Source: Anaerostipes hadrus ATCC 29173 = JCM 17467 (lineage in GTDB: Bacteria; Bacillota; Clostridia; Lachnospirales; Lachnospiraceae). Taken from it: 64,000 nucleotides of DNA. Position 1 is the stretch's first letter, and every line of letters begins with the position of its first letter. Shown piece after piece: positions 24,360 to 34,640 of the stretch. A program made the translations under genes and the position numbers. The stretch is from the NCBI RefSeq assembly GCF_030296915.1, contig NZ_AP028031.1, positions 2,115,001-2,179,000 of the forward strand, written 5' to 3'. The notes below the pieces were generated by a model that was not told where the DNA came from, ran no database searches, and was given only the letters and a program-made list of their open reading frames with translations.

Positions 24360-25484
24360 TTAATGAAGTTTCACAGAACCAATCTGTTTTCCATCATAAC
24401 TTATGATATATTTATTATCTTTACATTTATATGTAAGTTTGGAAGCAGATTGGTTTTTTTCTAACATCACTGTCACGTCATTTAAATGTTTTAATGGAAT
24501 CTTATATGGAGATAATTCATTTCCTGTTTTTAAGAAACCATATGTATCATCTTTCAGTACTGTATTCATTGTCTTAAATGGTGCGATTGTCTTATAATTG
24601 TTAAATCCATAATTTAACATCTTGATCGTATCTTCATATAACTCATATCCATGTGCACAAAGATCTACTACGATCAGTTCTTGATCTCCTCTCTTGGCAA
24701 ATGTTACAAGAGTCCCTCCTGCTTTTGTTGTATATCCTGTTTTACCACCTTCAACACCATCATAGTTAAACATTGTTCGTTTCACCATCTTATGATGATT
24801 CCAAAGCTCTTTTCCATGTTTATCTTTGTTCGTTGGTGCAATATAATAATTAGGTTTGCATGCAACATAACGGAATGTTTCATTTTCAAGTGCTGCTTTT
24901 GAAATCTTTGCCATATCTCTTGCTGTTACATAATGATCATCATCATGCAATCCGTTGGTTGTTACAAAATGAGAACCTGTACATCCAAGTTCTTTTACTT
25001 TTTTATTCATCAGTTCTACGAATTTCTTTGTAGTTCCTGCTGTATGTTCTGCTGCTCCGTTACATGCCTCATTCGCAGATTCTAACATGATCGCATTCAG
25101 TACATCGATCAATGGAATCTTCTCTCCTGCCTTAATTCCGATATGTGTACTTCCTGGCTCAATGCTGTTAACTGCATAACTTGAAAATGTAACTTCATCA
25201 TATAAATCTTTGTTATTCTCAATCGCAACCAATGTTGTTAGGATCTTTGTGATACTTGCTGGATAATGACGGTCATCTACCTTCTTTGCATACAAAATCT
25301 TTCCTGATTTCGCATCAATGACGATTCCTGATCTTCCATAGATCTTTGGCTGTTTTGCCGTTGTTTTTTCTGCTGTTGCAACACCATCTGCTGCCTGAAC
25401 ATTCACCTGTGGTGTCTGAAGTTGTGTCGCTGCAAACAATGACATGACCGCCATTACAGTAATTTTCTTGATGATCTTTTTCAT
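24360..25484 (-). CDS. D-alanyl-D-alanine carboxypeptidase (DacF family, S11)
   Basis: Penicillin-binding protein that trims the terminal D-Ala of peptidoglycan stem peptides outside the membrane. 374 residues with a signal peptide (cleavage near QAAD, about residue 32). The three serine-transferase motifs are intact: Ser77-Ile-Thr-Lys80 in YPASITKIL, Ser136-Ala-Asn138 and Lys248-Thr-Gly250. The C-terminal domain is short and no membrane anchor is evident, unlike classic PBP5. DacF proteins often act in sporulation; that role is only inferred. Confidence 0.9.
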   Translation of the reverse strand: MKKIIKKITVMAVMSLFAATQLQTPQVNVQAADGVATAEKTTAKQPKIYGRSGIVIDAKSGKILYAKKVDDRHYPASITKILTTLVAIENNKDLYDEVTFSSYAVNSIEPGSTHIGIKAGEKIPLIDVLNAIMLESANEACNGAAEHTAGTTKKFVELMNKKVKELGCTGSHFVTTNGLHDDDHYVTARDMAKISKAALENETFRYVACKPNYYIAPTNKDKHGKELWNHHKMVKRTMFNYDGVEGGKTGYTTKAGGTLVTFAKRGDQELIVVDLCAHGYELYEDTIKMLNYGFNNYKTIAPFKTMNTVLKDDTYGFLKTGNELSPYKIPLKHLNDVTVMLEKNQSASKLTYKCKDNKYIISYDGKQIGSVKLH

Positions 25485-25504
25485 GATTTTCTCTCCTTTG
25501 TATG

Positions 25505-26287
25505 TTAGATCAGACCAAATTTCTTCAAGCCTTTTTCAATTCCATCTTCATCAACTCTTGCTGTCTGATATGGTGCGATTTCTAATAATTCTGGTACAGA
25601 ATTACCCATTGCAACACCATATTTTACATATTTGATCATATCGATATCATTGGCACTGTCACCAAATGCATAAGAATCTTCTCTTGAAATTCCTGTATGA
25701 TCAAGGATCACTTCTATTCCCTTCGCCTTATTAACACCTAATGGTACAAATTCTACTGAATTTACAGGCTCATGATATGTTCCTTTGTATTTGTGTCCAA
25801 GGATCTCTTCGATCTCTGGTTTCTTTGAAAGCTCCATATGATGGTATGTCCATTTTGGAACATCCACTGCTTCATTTAATGGATATAATATTGTTTTACA
25901 GTCTGCTTCTGTTTTATTCTTCATCGCAATATAATAATCATCTGTGTTCTCCGGATCATAATATCCATATTTTTCTCCTTCTAAGATGATTCCAATCTTC
26001 TGTTTCTTTCCCCAGTCGATCACTGTCTGTACTTCTTCTGGTGTCATCAGTTCCTGATGCAGGATCTTGCCTTCATACTCTACATAAGTTCCTGCCCCTA
26101 AGATCACTCCATCAAATCCCATATGGAAATATTCTTCTGGAATCATTCCCTTGCTTCTTCCCGTGCACATAACGATCTTGTGCTCATTTGCGATCAACTG
26201 ATTCAATGCATTAACTGTTGATTCTGGAATTCCGATTCTAGAATCATATAATGTTCCATCGATGTCAAAAAATATTATCTTACTCAT
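25505..26287 (-). CDS. HAD-superfamily Cof-type phosphatase
   Basis: A 260-residue hydrolase of HAD subfamily IIB. The catalytic motif is FFDIDGTLYDS (Asp8, Asp10), motif II is VMCTGRS and motif IV GDSANDIDMIKYVKYGVAMGNS. A C2-type cap lies between. Such enzymes dephosphorylate sugar phosphates or flavin-related phosphates with broad specificity; the substrate is unknown. It sits between ung and the carboxypeptidase gene on the same strand with about 20-base gaps. Confidence 0.88.
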   Translation of the reverse strand: MSKIIFFDIDGTLYDSRIGIPESTVNALNQLIANEHKIVMCTGRSKGMIPEEYFHMGFDGVILGAGTYVEYEGKILHQELMTPEEVQTVIDWGKKQKIGIILEGEKYGYYDPENTDDYYIAMKNKTEADCKTILYPLNEAVDVPKWTYHHMELSKKPEIEEILGHKYKGTYHEPVNSVEFVPLGVNKAKGIEVILDHTGISREDSYAFGDSANDIDMIKYVKYGVAMGNSVPELLEIAPYQTARVDEDGIEKGLKKFGLI

Positions 26288-26305
26288 TGTTTTCCTTGTT
26301 CTCCA

Positions 26306-26980
26306 TTAAATATTCTCTATCTGCCAATCAATTGGCGCTAGTCCATGTTCTTTCAAAAATTCATTTGCCTGACTAAAATGATGGCATCCAAAAAATCCTC
26401 TATACGCTGATAACGGGCTCGGGTGCGGTGCTTCTAATATCAAATGATTCGGATTATCAAGTAATGCTTTCTTACTCTGTGCTGGACGTCCCCAAAGCAT
26501 AAATACGATCGGACGGTCCTGTTGATTCAACACTCTGATCGCCGCATCAGTAAACTCCTCCCATCCAATACCTCTGTGAGAATTCGCACGATGTGCCTGT
26601 ACAGTCAATACTGTGTTTAACATCATAACACCCTGGTCTGCCCATTTCTTTAGATATCCATTATTCGGAATATAGCATCCAAGATCTTCGTTCAATTCTT
26701 TATAAATATTAACCAATGATGGGGGCGCTTCCACTCCAGGTTTCACAGAAAATGACAATCCATGTGCCTGTCCATCTCCATGATATGGATCCTGCCCTAA
26801 GATCACAACTTTTACATCCTTTACTGGAGTAAAATGAAATGCATTAAAGATATCGTCAGCTGGTGGAAAAATCAGCTTGGTGTGATATTCATCCATAACT
26901 TTTTGGTATAATTTCCTATAATATGGCTTTTTGTATTCTTCTTTTAAATAATCTGCCCAGTCATTCGTAATTGGCGGCAT
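26306..26980 (-). CDS. ung: Uracil-DNA glycosylase, family 1
   Basis: Excises uracil from DNA and starts base-excision repair. 224 residues, the usual length. The water-activating loop GQDPYHGDGQAHGLSFSV (Asp64) and the minor-groove intercalation loop HPSPLSAYRGFFGC are both complete. Start has AGGAGG-type SD (AAAGGAGGTCG). It is followed by the HAD gene 18 bases later, probably one transcript, and is divergent from the ClC gene. Confidence 0.96.
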   Translation of the reverse strand: MPPITNDWADYLKEEYKKPYYRKLYQKVMDEYHTKLIFPPADDIFNAFHFTPVKDVKVVILGQDPYHGDGQAHGLSFSVKPGVEAPPSLVNIYKELNEDLGCYIPNNGYLKKWADQGVMMLNTVLTVQAHRANSHRGIGWEEFTDAAIRVLNQQDRPIVFMLWGRPAQSKKALLDNPNHLILEAPHPSPLSAYRGFFGCHHFSQANEFLKEHGLAPIDWQIENI

Positions 26981-27076
26981 TTTTCGACCTCCTTTTTAAA
27001 ATCTTTTCCCATTATATCATAATTTGTAGTAAAATAAAATTCGATATGAATATGAAAAGAAAAGGAGGGTATTATT

Positions 27077-28642
27077 TTGAAGCAAATGAAAAGCTTACTG
27101 GAAAATCCCCACGGATTTTCTGTCTCACTTGTATTTGACGGACTGTTTGTCGGAATCTTTGCCGGATGCATTTCTGTCATTTACCGCCTGCTTTTAAATA
27201 ACGCTGAAAAACTATTATTTACGATCATTGCATTTACTAAAACAAGGCCTTTCTGGATAGCTGTCTGGTTTATCGTTTTGATCGTTATGGGACTGATCGT
27301 TGGATGGCTCATGTCTTGGGAAGGCATGGCTTCTGGAAGTGGTATCCCACAGGTTCAAGGAGAGATGAAAGGTTATTTAAATCAGAACTGGCACCGTGTT
27401 CTTTGTTCTAAGATCATTGGTGGAACTTTATGTATTCTTGGAGGTTTATCTCTGGGACGCGAAGGCCCTTCCGTACAGCTTGGTGCCATGGTTGCAAAGG
27501 GTATTGCTAAGATTACAAAAAAATCTCAAACCAAAGAACGCTATATGATGACTTGTGGTGCAGGTGCCGGTCTTGCCGCTGCCTTTAATGCACCGCTTGC
27601 AGGTGTGATGTTTTCACTGGAAGAATTACAGAAGAACTTTAACAGCTCTATGTTAGTCTGCATCATCTCTGGATGTGTAACTTCCGATTTTATTTCAAAA
27701 AATGTCTTTGGATTATCTCCAGTTTTTGATTTTCATTTAAAGGCTGCTCTTCCTCTTGTACATTATTGGATGTTAATACTTCTTGGAATCCTGCTTGGGC
27801 TTTGTGGTGCTTTTTATAACTTTATCATGTTGAAAGGACAGGATTTATTTGGAGCAATGAAAAAAATCCCAGCAAAATACCGTATCGTATTTCCTTTTGT
27901 AGTATCTGGGATCGTTTGTTACACGCTGCCTTCTATCTTAGCAGGTGGACATGCTATGATCTCTCTGATCACAGGACATACTTTACTTGTCTCTACGATG
28001 TTATTATTATTAGTTGCTAAGTTTTTCTTCTCCGCCTTCTGTTTTGGTTCCGGGGCTCCTGGTGGAATCTTCTTTCCACTGTTGATTCTCGGTGCATACC
28101 TTGGGGCGATCTATGGAACACTGGTGATTCAGGCAAGTGGAATTCCTTCTTATTACTTAGTGAACTTTATTACGATCTCCATGGCTGGATTCTTTACAGC
28201 GATCGTACGTGCACCGATCACAGGTATCCTGCTGATCGCTGAGATGACTGGTACATTTGAACACTTCCTTTCACTGGCAGTTGTTTGTATCATCAGCTAT
28301 CTTGTTGCACATCTGTTAAAGAGTGAACCAATTTACGAAAGTCTGCTAGGACGAATTCTTGCTAAAAATGGCTTTAAAGAAAGCGAAGATGCTGATCATA
28401 AGGTTCTTCGTGGATTTGCCGTTGGCACTGGTTCCATTGCAGCCAAACAGCTTGTAAAAGATATTCCATGGCCAGAACATTGCTTGATCGTTACTTTAAA
28501 TCGTGGCGATGAAGAGATCATTGCTCGAGGAAGCACTGAAATTCATGCTGGCGATACGATCATTGCCTTGATCGACGATAATTATCTTGGAATGGTCACG
28601 GAAAGCATTCAGCTAATCTGCGGTGAGATCATTCCTGAATAA
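27077..28642 (+). CDS. ClC-type chloride/proton antiporter with C-terminal TrkA_C domain
   Basis: A 521-residue membrane protein. Ion-pathway motifs are GSGIPQ (87-92), GREGPSVQLG with the gating Glu129, and GSGAPGGIFFPLL. The internal proton Glu pair (EE in FSLEELQKN) is kept, which favours a Cl-/H+ antiporter over a channel. The last about 80 residues form a TrkA_C-like regulatory domain (WPEHCLIVTLNRGDEEIIARGSTEIHAGDTIIAL). Start TTG at 27077 is 8 bases after GGAGG; the next ATG is at 27086. Confidence 0.88.
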   Translation: MKQMKSLLENPHGFSVSLVFDGLFVGIFAGCISVIYRLLLNNAEKLLFTIIAFTKTRPFWIAVWFIVLIVMGLIVGWLMSWEGMASGSGIPQVQGEMKGYLNQNWHRVLCSKIIGGTLCILGGLSLGREGPSVQLGAMVAKGIAKITKKSQTKERYMMTCGAGAGLAAAFNAPLAGVMFSLEELQKNFNSSMLVCIISGCVTSDFISKNVFGLSPVFDFHLKAALPLVHYWMLILLGILLGLCGAFYNFIMLKGQDLFGAMKKIPAKYRIVFPFVVSGIVCYTLPSILAGGHAMISLITGHTLLVSTMLLLLVAKFFFSAFCFGSGAPGGIFFPLLILGAYLGAIYGTLVIQASGIPSYYLVNFITISMAGFFTAIVRAPITGILLIAEMTGTFEHFLSLAVVCIISYLVAHLLKSEPIYESLLGRILAKNGFKESEDADHKVLRGFAVGTGSIAAKQLVKDIPWPEHCLIVTLNRGDEEIIARGSTEIHAGDTIIALIDDNYLGMVTESIQLICGEIIPE

Positions 28643-28769
28643 TTTTATATTCAATTTACTTTTATTGAGAAAGTTTTCAGTTTTTATATGTTGCGATTGA
28701 CTAACCTTACTTTTGACTAATAAAATATAAGAAAGAAATACATCATATAAGTTCGAAGGAGGGATTATC

Positions 28770-28982
28770 ATGCAACCATTAACAAAAGTCATGCAGGGAG
28801 CGACTTGCACTGTCAAGTGGGCATTAGGCTTACCTGAAACTGTTGAAAAGCTCCGCGAACTAAAGATTGAACAGGGAAGTAAACTGCAAGTTGTTTGTAA
28901 AAGCAGCGATTATATGATCATCGGCGTTGGATCAAAACGGTATGCTGTTGGGAATGAAATTGCTGGAAGAATTCAGGTTTAG
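28770..28982 (+). CDS. Stand-alone FeoA-domain protein
   Basis: A 70-residue SH3-like FeoA domain (residues about 1-70; G-L-P-E-T-V-E-K-L-R-E-L helix followed by beta strands ending YAVGNEIAGRIQV). FeoA normally assists the FeoB ferrous iron transporter at the cytosolic membrane face. No feoB is in this window, so the partner must be elsewhere or the protein has another role. The ribosome binding site GAAGGAGG is strong and a terminator follows. Confidence 0.8.
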   Translation: MQPLTKVMQGATCTVKWALGLPETVEKLRELKIEQGSKLQVVCKSSDYMIIGVGSKRYAVGNEIAGRIQV

Positions 28983-29000
28983 ATAATTATAAAAATAAAT

Positions 29001-29042
29001 AAGAACGAGAAAATCTCCATATAACTTGATTTTCTCGTTCTT
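29001..29042. terminator. Bidirectional terminator between feoA-like and aldo/keto reductase genes
   Basis: Perfect 15-bp stem AAGAACGAGAAAATC / GATTTTCTCGTTCTT (29001-29015, 29028-29042), between convergent genes, with T-rich flank on both strands. Confidence 0.75.
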
Positions 29043-29067
29043 ATTTTGTTTATATTTGCATCATAAA

Positions 29068-29889
29068 TCAATACTCGTATTGTTCAGGATATCCCCTGCC
29101 TGTTGATTCTCTCAAGTCCATCGACATCATGATCTGCATGTCTTCCTTTGATAATTCAAAATCAAAGATATCCGCATTCTGTATGATTCGTTCTTTGTGG
29201 ACAGATTTTGGAAGGCTTACGATCCCTCTCTGCAAATGCCAGCGTAAGATGATCTGTGCAGGTGTTTTATTGTATTTTTTAGCAATAGCTACGATTTCTG
29301 GTTCTGAAAGCTGTTTTCCTTTGCCTAGAGGTCCCCATGCTTCTACAACAATATCATGTTCCTGGCAATAATTTACGGTCTCTTCCTGCACAAGGAATGG
29401 GCAGATTTCAATCTGATCAACCGCTGGTGCAATGTTAGCTGTTACTTCTAATTGTTTTAAATGTTTTGGACGAAAATTGCTGACTCCTATATTCTTGATC
29501 AGTCCTTGTTCATAATATTTCTCAAGAACTTTCCAGGAACCTTTGACATCATTTATCGGCCAGTGTAATAAATACATATCCACATGTTCAAGTCCAAGCT
29601 CTTTTAATGTCTTTTCAAATGCAGCTTCTTGTTTTCCTTCTACCATATCTTCGTACCACATCTTACTTGTCACAAAGATTTCCTCTCTTGGAATCTCGCA
29701 ATCTCTGACAGCTGCTCCAACCAGCGCTTCATTCTCGTAATAGGCTGCTGTGTCTATATGACGATAGCCTGATGATAATGCATCAAGACATGCCTGATAT
29801 GCTTCGTCCCCGCGGCTGTCCCAGCTTCCGAGTGCCATCACTGGTATTTCATTTCCATTGTTTAATTTAAACGTTGAACTTACATTCAT
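29068..29889 (-). CDS. Aldo/keto reductase
   Basis: NAD(P)H-dependent TIM-barrel oxidoreductase, 273 residues. The catalytic tetrad is visible: Asp in HIDTAAYYENE, Tyr in the same segment, Lys in VTSKMWY and His in MYLLHWPIND. The cofactor loop is LPKSVHKERIIQNADIFDFELS. It resembles the 2,5-diketo-gluconate-reductase-like group (AKR5); substrate unknown. Monocistronic, separated from its neighbours by a terminator and its own promoter region. Confidence 0.9.
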   Translation of the reverse strand: MNVSSTFKLNNGNEIPVMALGSWDSRGDEAYQACLDALSSGYRHIDTAAYYENEALVGAAVRDCEIPREEIFVTSKMWYEDMVEGKQEAAFEKTLKELGLEHVDMYLLHWPINDVKGSWKVLEKYYEQGLIKNIGVSNFRPKHLKQLEVTANIAPAVDQIEICPFLVQEETVNYCQEHDIVVEAWGPLGKGKQLSEPEIVAIAKKYNKTPAQIILRWHLQRGIVSLPKSVHKERIIQNADIFDFELSKEDMQIMMSMDLRESTGRGYPEQYEY

Positions 29890-30039
29890 GTCTTCCTCCT
29901 TGTATCTGTTATCTTTGTCTTTATACTACAACTGGAACCATCGTCCCTTGATAGTTCCTATTATAATCGATTTCTTGCTATTTATAAATGCAAATGATAA
30001 AATCAACATAACAGGCAATGGAAAGGAGCGTGTACAGAA

Positions 30040-31743
30040 ATGGATAGGAAGCTGAAACTGCCCATAGGAATTGATAATTTTGAAAAAATTCGAAAAGAAA
30101 ATTTCTATTATGTAGATAAAACAAAGCTGATCGAACAACTTCTTGAACGATGGGGAGAAGTGAATCTATTTACAAGACCACGCCGTTTCGGAAAAACATT
30201 GAATATGAGTATGCTGAAGTATTTCTTTGAGATTGGGACCGATCAAACATTATTTGATGGACTTTATATTTCAGATAATCCGCAGCTAAAAGAAGAATAC
30301 ATGGGAAAATTTCCAGTCATATTTCTTTCTTTAAAAGGAGTCGAAGGTCTTACGTTCGAAAATGCAAAATATCGATTGATGCAGCTAGTTGGAAGGGAAG
30401 CTAATCGTTTTCATTTTTTATCAGATAGTGATCGACTGACAGAAGATGATAAAAAAATATATCATGCAATGATTTCTTTGAGTGATGGAATGTATTCGAT
30501 GAATGAAGAAGTATTGATCTCATCCCTAAAGATATTATCAGAATTGCTATATAAGCATTATGGGAAGAAAACCATCCTTTTAATTGATGAGTATGATGTA
30601 CCTTTAGATAAGGCATTTCAGAACGGATATTACAAAGAAATGACAACATTGATCCGAGGAATGTTTGGAGAGGCACTTAAGACAAATGATTCTTTGCAAT
30701 TTGCAGTATTAACAGGCTGTCTTCGTGTTTCAAAAGAAAGTATTTTTACAGGACTTAATAATTTTAAAGTCGTATCTATTACAGATTCACGCTTTGATGA
30801 GCAATTTGGATTTACTGATGAAGAAGTTCAAAGGCTATTAGCTGATTATCATTTGAAAGATCATATAGAAGAAACGAAAGAATGGTATGATGGTTATCAT
30901 TTTGGAGATACCGATGTATACTGTCCATGGGATGTTGTCAATCATGTAGACTGCCTTCTGGAAGATCCGAATGCAGAGCCTCAATCCTACTGGATCAACA
31001 CAAGTGGAAATGATCTTGTAAAAAGATTTATTGATAAAGCTGATAAGACAACCAGAAATGAAATTGAACGATTGATTGCGGGTGATATGATAGAAAAATC
31101 AATTCGAATGGAATTGACTTATGATGAGATTGATAACAGTATTGATAATCTTTGGAGTATTTTACTTACAACAGGATATTTAACACAGCAAGGAAAATCA
31201 GAACGAGGAGTATATCGTCTGGTGATTCCGAATAAAGAAATCCGAGAAGTTTATATTTTACAGATTCAAGAATGGTTTAAGGACAGCGTTTTGCATAACA
31301 GAGAACCAATAAACCAGCTTTTAAAAGCAATCAAAGAAGGCGATGCCGATACAGTTGAAAAAGACTTAACGAAGATTCTTGTAAATACGATCAGCATCTT
31401 TGATACGAAATCCAGAAAAGAAGAAAAAGAAATTTTTTATCATGGAATTGTTTTAGGATTATTACGATGTGAATCTGAATGGCTGATTCAATCAAACATA
31501 GAATCTGGAGATGGACTGGTAGACATTCTGATCGAGACAGAGGATCCAGATGCAGGAATCATAATAGAACTAAAATATGCCCAAACATTTCAGGGACTTT
31601 CTAAAGCTTGCGAAAATGCAATGCGGCAGATTAGGGAACGCAGGTATGATGAACGGTTAAGAAATGAAGGACGAAATGATATTCTTGCATACGGAATTGC
31701 TTTTTGCAAGAAAAAATGTAAAGTGGTTGTGGAACGGCTGTAG
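30040..31743 (+). CDS. AAA-ATPase_like / DUF1703 (PD-(D/E)XK) protein
   Basis: A 567-residue protein of the AAA-ATPase-like plus nuclease family that is expanded in gut anaerobes. The N-terminal half has IGIDNFEKIRKENFYYVDKT, a Walker A variant TRPRRFGKT (45-53) and Walker B TILLIDEYD (about 180). The C-terminal half ends in a restriction-like nuclease signature GLVDILI...IIIELKYAQ (about 492-515). The fold suggests an ATP-driven nuclease or anti-element function, but no role is established. It has no operon partner and ends at a long palindromic element. Confidence 0.85.
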   Translation: MDRKLKLPIGIDNFEKIRKENFYYVDKTKLIEQLLERWGEVNLFTRPRRFGKTLNMSMLKYFFEIGTDQTLFDGLYISDNPQLKEEYMGKFPVIFLSLKGVEGLTFENAKYRLMQLVGREANRFHFLSDSDRLTEDDKKIYHAMISLSDGMYSMNEEVLISSLKILSELLYKHYGKKTILLIDEYDVPLDKAFQNGYYKEMTTLIRGMFGEALKTNDSLQFAVLTGCLRVSKESIFTGLNNFKVVSITDSRFDEQFGFTDEEVQRLLADYHLKDHIEETKEWYDGYHFGDTDVYCPWDVVNHVDCLLEDPNAEPQSYWINTSGNDLVKRFIDKADKTTRNEIERLIAGDMIEKSIRMELTYDEIDNSIDNLWSILLTTGYLTQQGKSERGVYRLVIPNKEIREVYILQIQEWFKDSVLHNREPINQLLKAIKEGDADTVEKDLTKILVNTISIFDTKSRKEEKEIFYHGIVLGLLRCESEWLIQSNIESGDGLVDILIETEDPDAGIIIELKYAQTFQGLSKACENAMRQIRERRYDERLRNEGRNDILAYGIAFCKKKCKVVVERL

Positions 31744-31809
31744 AGAATAAAAAGAAAGCTTTGATCGGTGGGATAAATGCTGTCTTCCATACACACCACT
31801 TGAATTTTT

Positions 31810-31994
31810 CAATCTTGTAATTGTCCACTCTATAGACTTCAGGTATATGATAAAAAAATAAATAAGCAACCGAAAGCGATGCATTGGAATTTTGCCATAT
31901 TTTGAACAAAATTCCACCGCTGCGTTTTCGGTTGCTTATTTATTTTTTATCATATACTGAAAGACTACAGTTGACCAACTACAAATTAAAATTT
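31810..31994. repeat. Palindromic element, short version (copy A)
   Basis: A near-continuous imperfect palindrome. The inner perfect part is AAATAAATAAGCAACCGAAA against its complement TTTCGGTTGCTTATTTATTT, extended by GTATATGAT/ATCATATAC. The outer 35 bases on each side also pair loosely (TTGTAATTG/CAACTACAA). The core is GGAATTTTG...CAAAATTCC. It lies between convergent genes and runs into the last codons and stop of clpB. It shares arms and flanks with 43776-44077 but lacks about 113 central bases. Confidence 0.75.
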
Positions 31995-34571
31995 CACTTT
32001 CGCAATCAACTGATCATTCTCTACATCGATCAAAATCGTATCTTCTGCATCAACCCCATCGCTCAAGATCAATCTTGCAGCCAGTGTCTCAACACTCTTC
32101 TGCAGATATCTCTTCAATGGTCTTGCTCCATACATTGGTTCATAACCATGGTCGGCAACATAATTCTTGGCTGCTGATGTTAATTCAACGCTTAATTCTT
32201 TGTCTGCTAATCTGCGGTTCAGATTTTTCACAAGTAAGTCGATGATATTTGTGATATTTGCTTTTGTTAATGGCTTGAACATGATCGTTTCATCCAGACG
32301 GTTTAAGAATTCTGGTCTGAAATGATTCTTAAGGTCATTCATAACCATATCCTGTGCTTCTGGTTTGATATTGCCATCTTCATCGATTCCTTCTAACAGG
32401 TAGGAAGATCCGATATTGGATGTCATGATCAAAATCGTGTTCTTAAAGTCTACCGTCTTACCTTTGGAATCTGTGATTCGTCCATCGTCTAATACCTGTA
32501 ATAAGATATTAAATACATCTGGATGGGCTTTCTCGATCTCATCAAATAAGACTACAGAGTAAGGTTTTCTTCTGACTGCTTCAGTCAACTGTCCGCCTTC
32601 TTCATATCCAACATATCCCGGAGGCGCTCCGATCAGTCTTGCCACGGAGTGTTTCTCCATATATTCACTCATATCGATTCGCACGATATTCTGCTCGTTA
32701 TCAAATAAGCTTTCTGCCAGTGCTTTAGCAAGTTCTGTCTTACCTACACCTGTTGGTCCAAGGAATAAGAAAGAACCGATTGGTTTGCTTGGGTCCTTGA
32801 TTCCGGCTTTGGAACGGATGATGGATTCTGTAACAAGTTCCACTGCTTCATCCTGTCCAACAACTCTTTCATGAAGGATCTTATCAAGATGTAAGGTCTT
32901 ATTTCTCTCACTTTCAGTAAGTTTCGCTACTGGAATTCCTGTCCAACGGGAAATGATCTTGGCGATCTCATCTTCTGTGACGGATTCTCTGACCATAGAA
33001 CGGTCTTCTTTCGCTACGCGTTCTTCTTCCTCTTCTAACTGTTTCTTCAATTCTGGCAGGCGACCATACTGTAATTCGGCTGCTTTATTTAAATCATAAT
33101 TTCTCTGGGCAATCTGGATCTCACTGTTTACAGATTCGATCTCTTCTCTTAATTTGGAGACTTTCTCAACGGAAGCTTTCTCATTCTCCCATCTTGCCTT
33201 TCTTGCTTTGAAGTCTTCTCGCATCTCGGCAAGTTCTTTCTGTAATTCTTCCAGACGTTCTTTGCTTAATCTGTCATCTTCCTTCTTAAGTGCGGCTTCC
33301 TCAATCTCCATCTGCATGATCTTTCTCTGAACTTCATCCAGTTCTGCTGGTAGGGAATTCATCTCTGTCTTGATCATGGCACATGCTTCATCGACTAAGT
33401 CGATGGCTTTATCTGGCAAGAAACGATCTGTGATATAACGGTTTGATAAAGTTGCTGCTGCTACCAGGGAACTATCTGTGATCTTAACACCGTGATATAC
33501 TTCATATCTGTCTTTGATACCCCTTAAGATAGAAATTGTATCTTCTACGGTTGGCTGATCGACCATAACTGGCTGGAAACGACGTTCCAATGCCTGGTCT
33601 TTCTCGATATACTGGCGATATTCATCTAAGGTTGTTGCACCGATGCAGTGTAATTCACCTCTGGCAAGCATTGGTTTTAACATATTTCCCGCATCCATGG
33701 CTCCGTCTGTCTTACCTGCACCGACGATCGTATGAAGTTCGTCAATAAATAAGATAATCTGTCCATCACTTTTCTTAACTTCTTCCAGAACCGCTTTTAA
33801 ACGCTCTTCAAATTCACCACGGTATTTGGCACCTGCTACCAGTGATCCCATATCCAGTGAAAAAATTGTCTTATCTTTTAACTGATCTGGCACGTCACCA
33901 CGAACGATTCGCTGTGCTAATCCTTCAACAACGGCTGTCTTACCTACACCCGGTTCACCGATCAATACTGGGTTATTCTTTGTCTTTCTTGATAAGATAC
34001 GAACAACGTTACGGATCTCGCTGTCACGTCCGATGACTGGATCTAGTTTCTGTTCTCTGGCTCTCTTTACAAGGTCATATCCGTATTTTTCAAGACTGTC
34101 GTATGTCTCTTCTGGATTGTCACTTGTGACTTTCTGTCCACCACGGATCTGTGATAACACCTGTAAGAAACGATCTCTTGTAATTCCGTAAGCACGGAAT
34201 AATTCTTTGACTGCTTTATTTGGATGCTTGATCATTGCAAGGAATAGGTGTTCTACAGATACATATTCATCTTTCATGGCTTTCATCTCGTCTTCTCCAT
34301 GAAGAAGTACCTGATTCAAGTCATTACTCATATATACCTGACCACCGGATACTTTCGGTTTCTTATTCAATAACTCCTGTACCTGGCTTAAAAATGTTTC
34401 TTTGTTAATTCCCATCTTCTCAAGCAGGCTTGCGATCAAACTGTCATCGATTGTAAGCAAACTATATAAGAAGTGTTCCTGATCTATCTCTTGATGTCCA
34501 TGATCGTAGGCGATCTTCTCACACTGATTGACTGCCTCAATGGACTTCTGTGTAAATTTGTTGATGTTCAT
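31986..34571 (-). CDS. clpB: ATP-dependent disaggregase ClpB
   Basis: Hexameric AAA+ chaperone that pulls polypeptides out of aggregates together with DnaK. 861 residues, the usual length. Seen in order: Clp-N repeats (1-145), AAA1 with [14 protein letters not shown], the coiled-coil M-domain (about 400-520), AAA2 with [14 protein letters not shown] and [15 protein letters not shown], and the C-terminal D2-small domain. The M-domain distinguishes it from ClpC/ClpA. A CIRCE operator overlaps the promoter, so HrcA probably represses it. The last residues (KVKF) and stop lie at the border of palindromic element A. Confidence 0.96.
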   Translation of the reverse strand: MNINKFTQKSIEAVNQCEKIAYDHGHQEIDQEHFLYSLLTIDDSLIASLLEKMGINKETFLSQVQELLNKKPKVSGGQVYMSNDLNQVLLHGEDEMKAMKDEYVSVEHLFLAMIKHPNKAVKELFRAYGITRDRFLQVLSQIRGGQKVTSDNPEETYDSLEKYGYDLVKRAREQKLDPVIGRDSEIRNVVRILSRKTKNNPVLIGEPGVGKTAVVEGLAQRIVRGDVPDQLKDKTIFSLDMGSLVAGAKYRGEFEERLKAVLEEVKKSDGQIILFIDELHTIVGAGKTDGAMDAGNMLKPMLARGELHCIGATTLDEYRQYIEKDQALERRFQPVMVDQPTVEDTISILRGIKDRYEVYHGVKITDSSLVAAATLSNRYITDRFLPDKAIDLVDEACAMIKTEMNSLPAELDEVQRKIMQMEIEEAALKKEDDRLSKERLEELQKELAEMREDFKARKARWENEKASVEKVSKLREEIESVNSEIQIAQRNYDLNKAAELQYGRLPELKKQLEEEEERVAKEDRSMVRESVTEDEIAKIISRWTGIPVAKLTESERNKTLHLDKILHERVVGQDEAVELVTESIIRSKAGIKDPSKPIGSFLFLGPTGVGKTELAKALAESLFDNEQNIVRIDMSEYMEKHSVARLIGAPPGYVGYEEGGQLTEAVRRKPYSVVLFDEIEKAHPDVFNILLQVLDDGRITDSKGKTVDFKNTILIMTSNIGSSYLLEGIDEDGNIKPEAQDMVMNDLKNHFRPEFLNRLDETIMFKPLTKANITNIIDLLVKNLNRRLADKELSVELTSAAKNYVADHGYEPMYGARPLKRYLQKSVETLAARLILSDGVDAEDTILIDVENDQLIAKVKF

Positions 34572-34640
34572 ACTCTTTCCTCCTTTACGAATGGGTATTT
34601 ATCTATATTAAGATATCCATTTATCTTTTGTTCTATTCGT

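Noticed and set aside
31631-31917. Minus-strand frames reading KIWQNSNA-like peptides (also at 43767-44000)
   Set aside because: They translate the arms and core of palindromic elements A and B; the similarity between them comes from the DNA repeat and there is no ribosome binding site.
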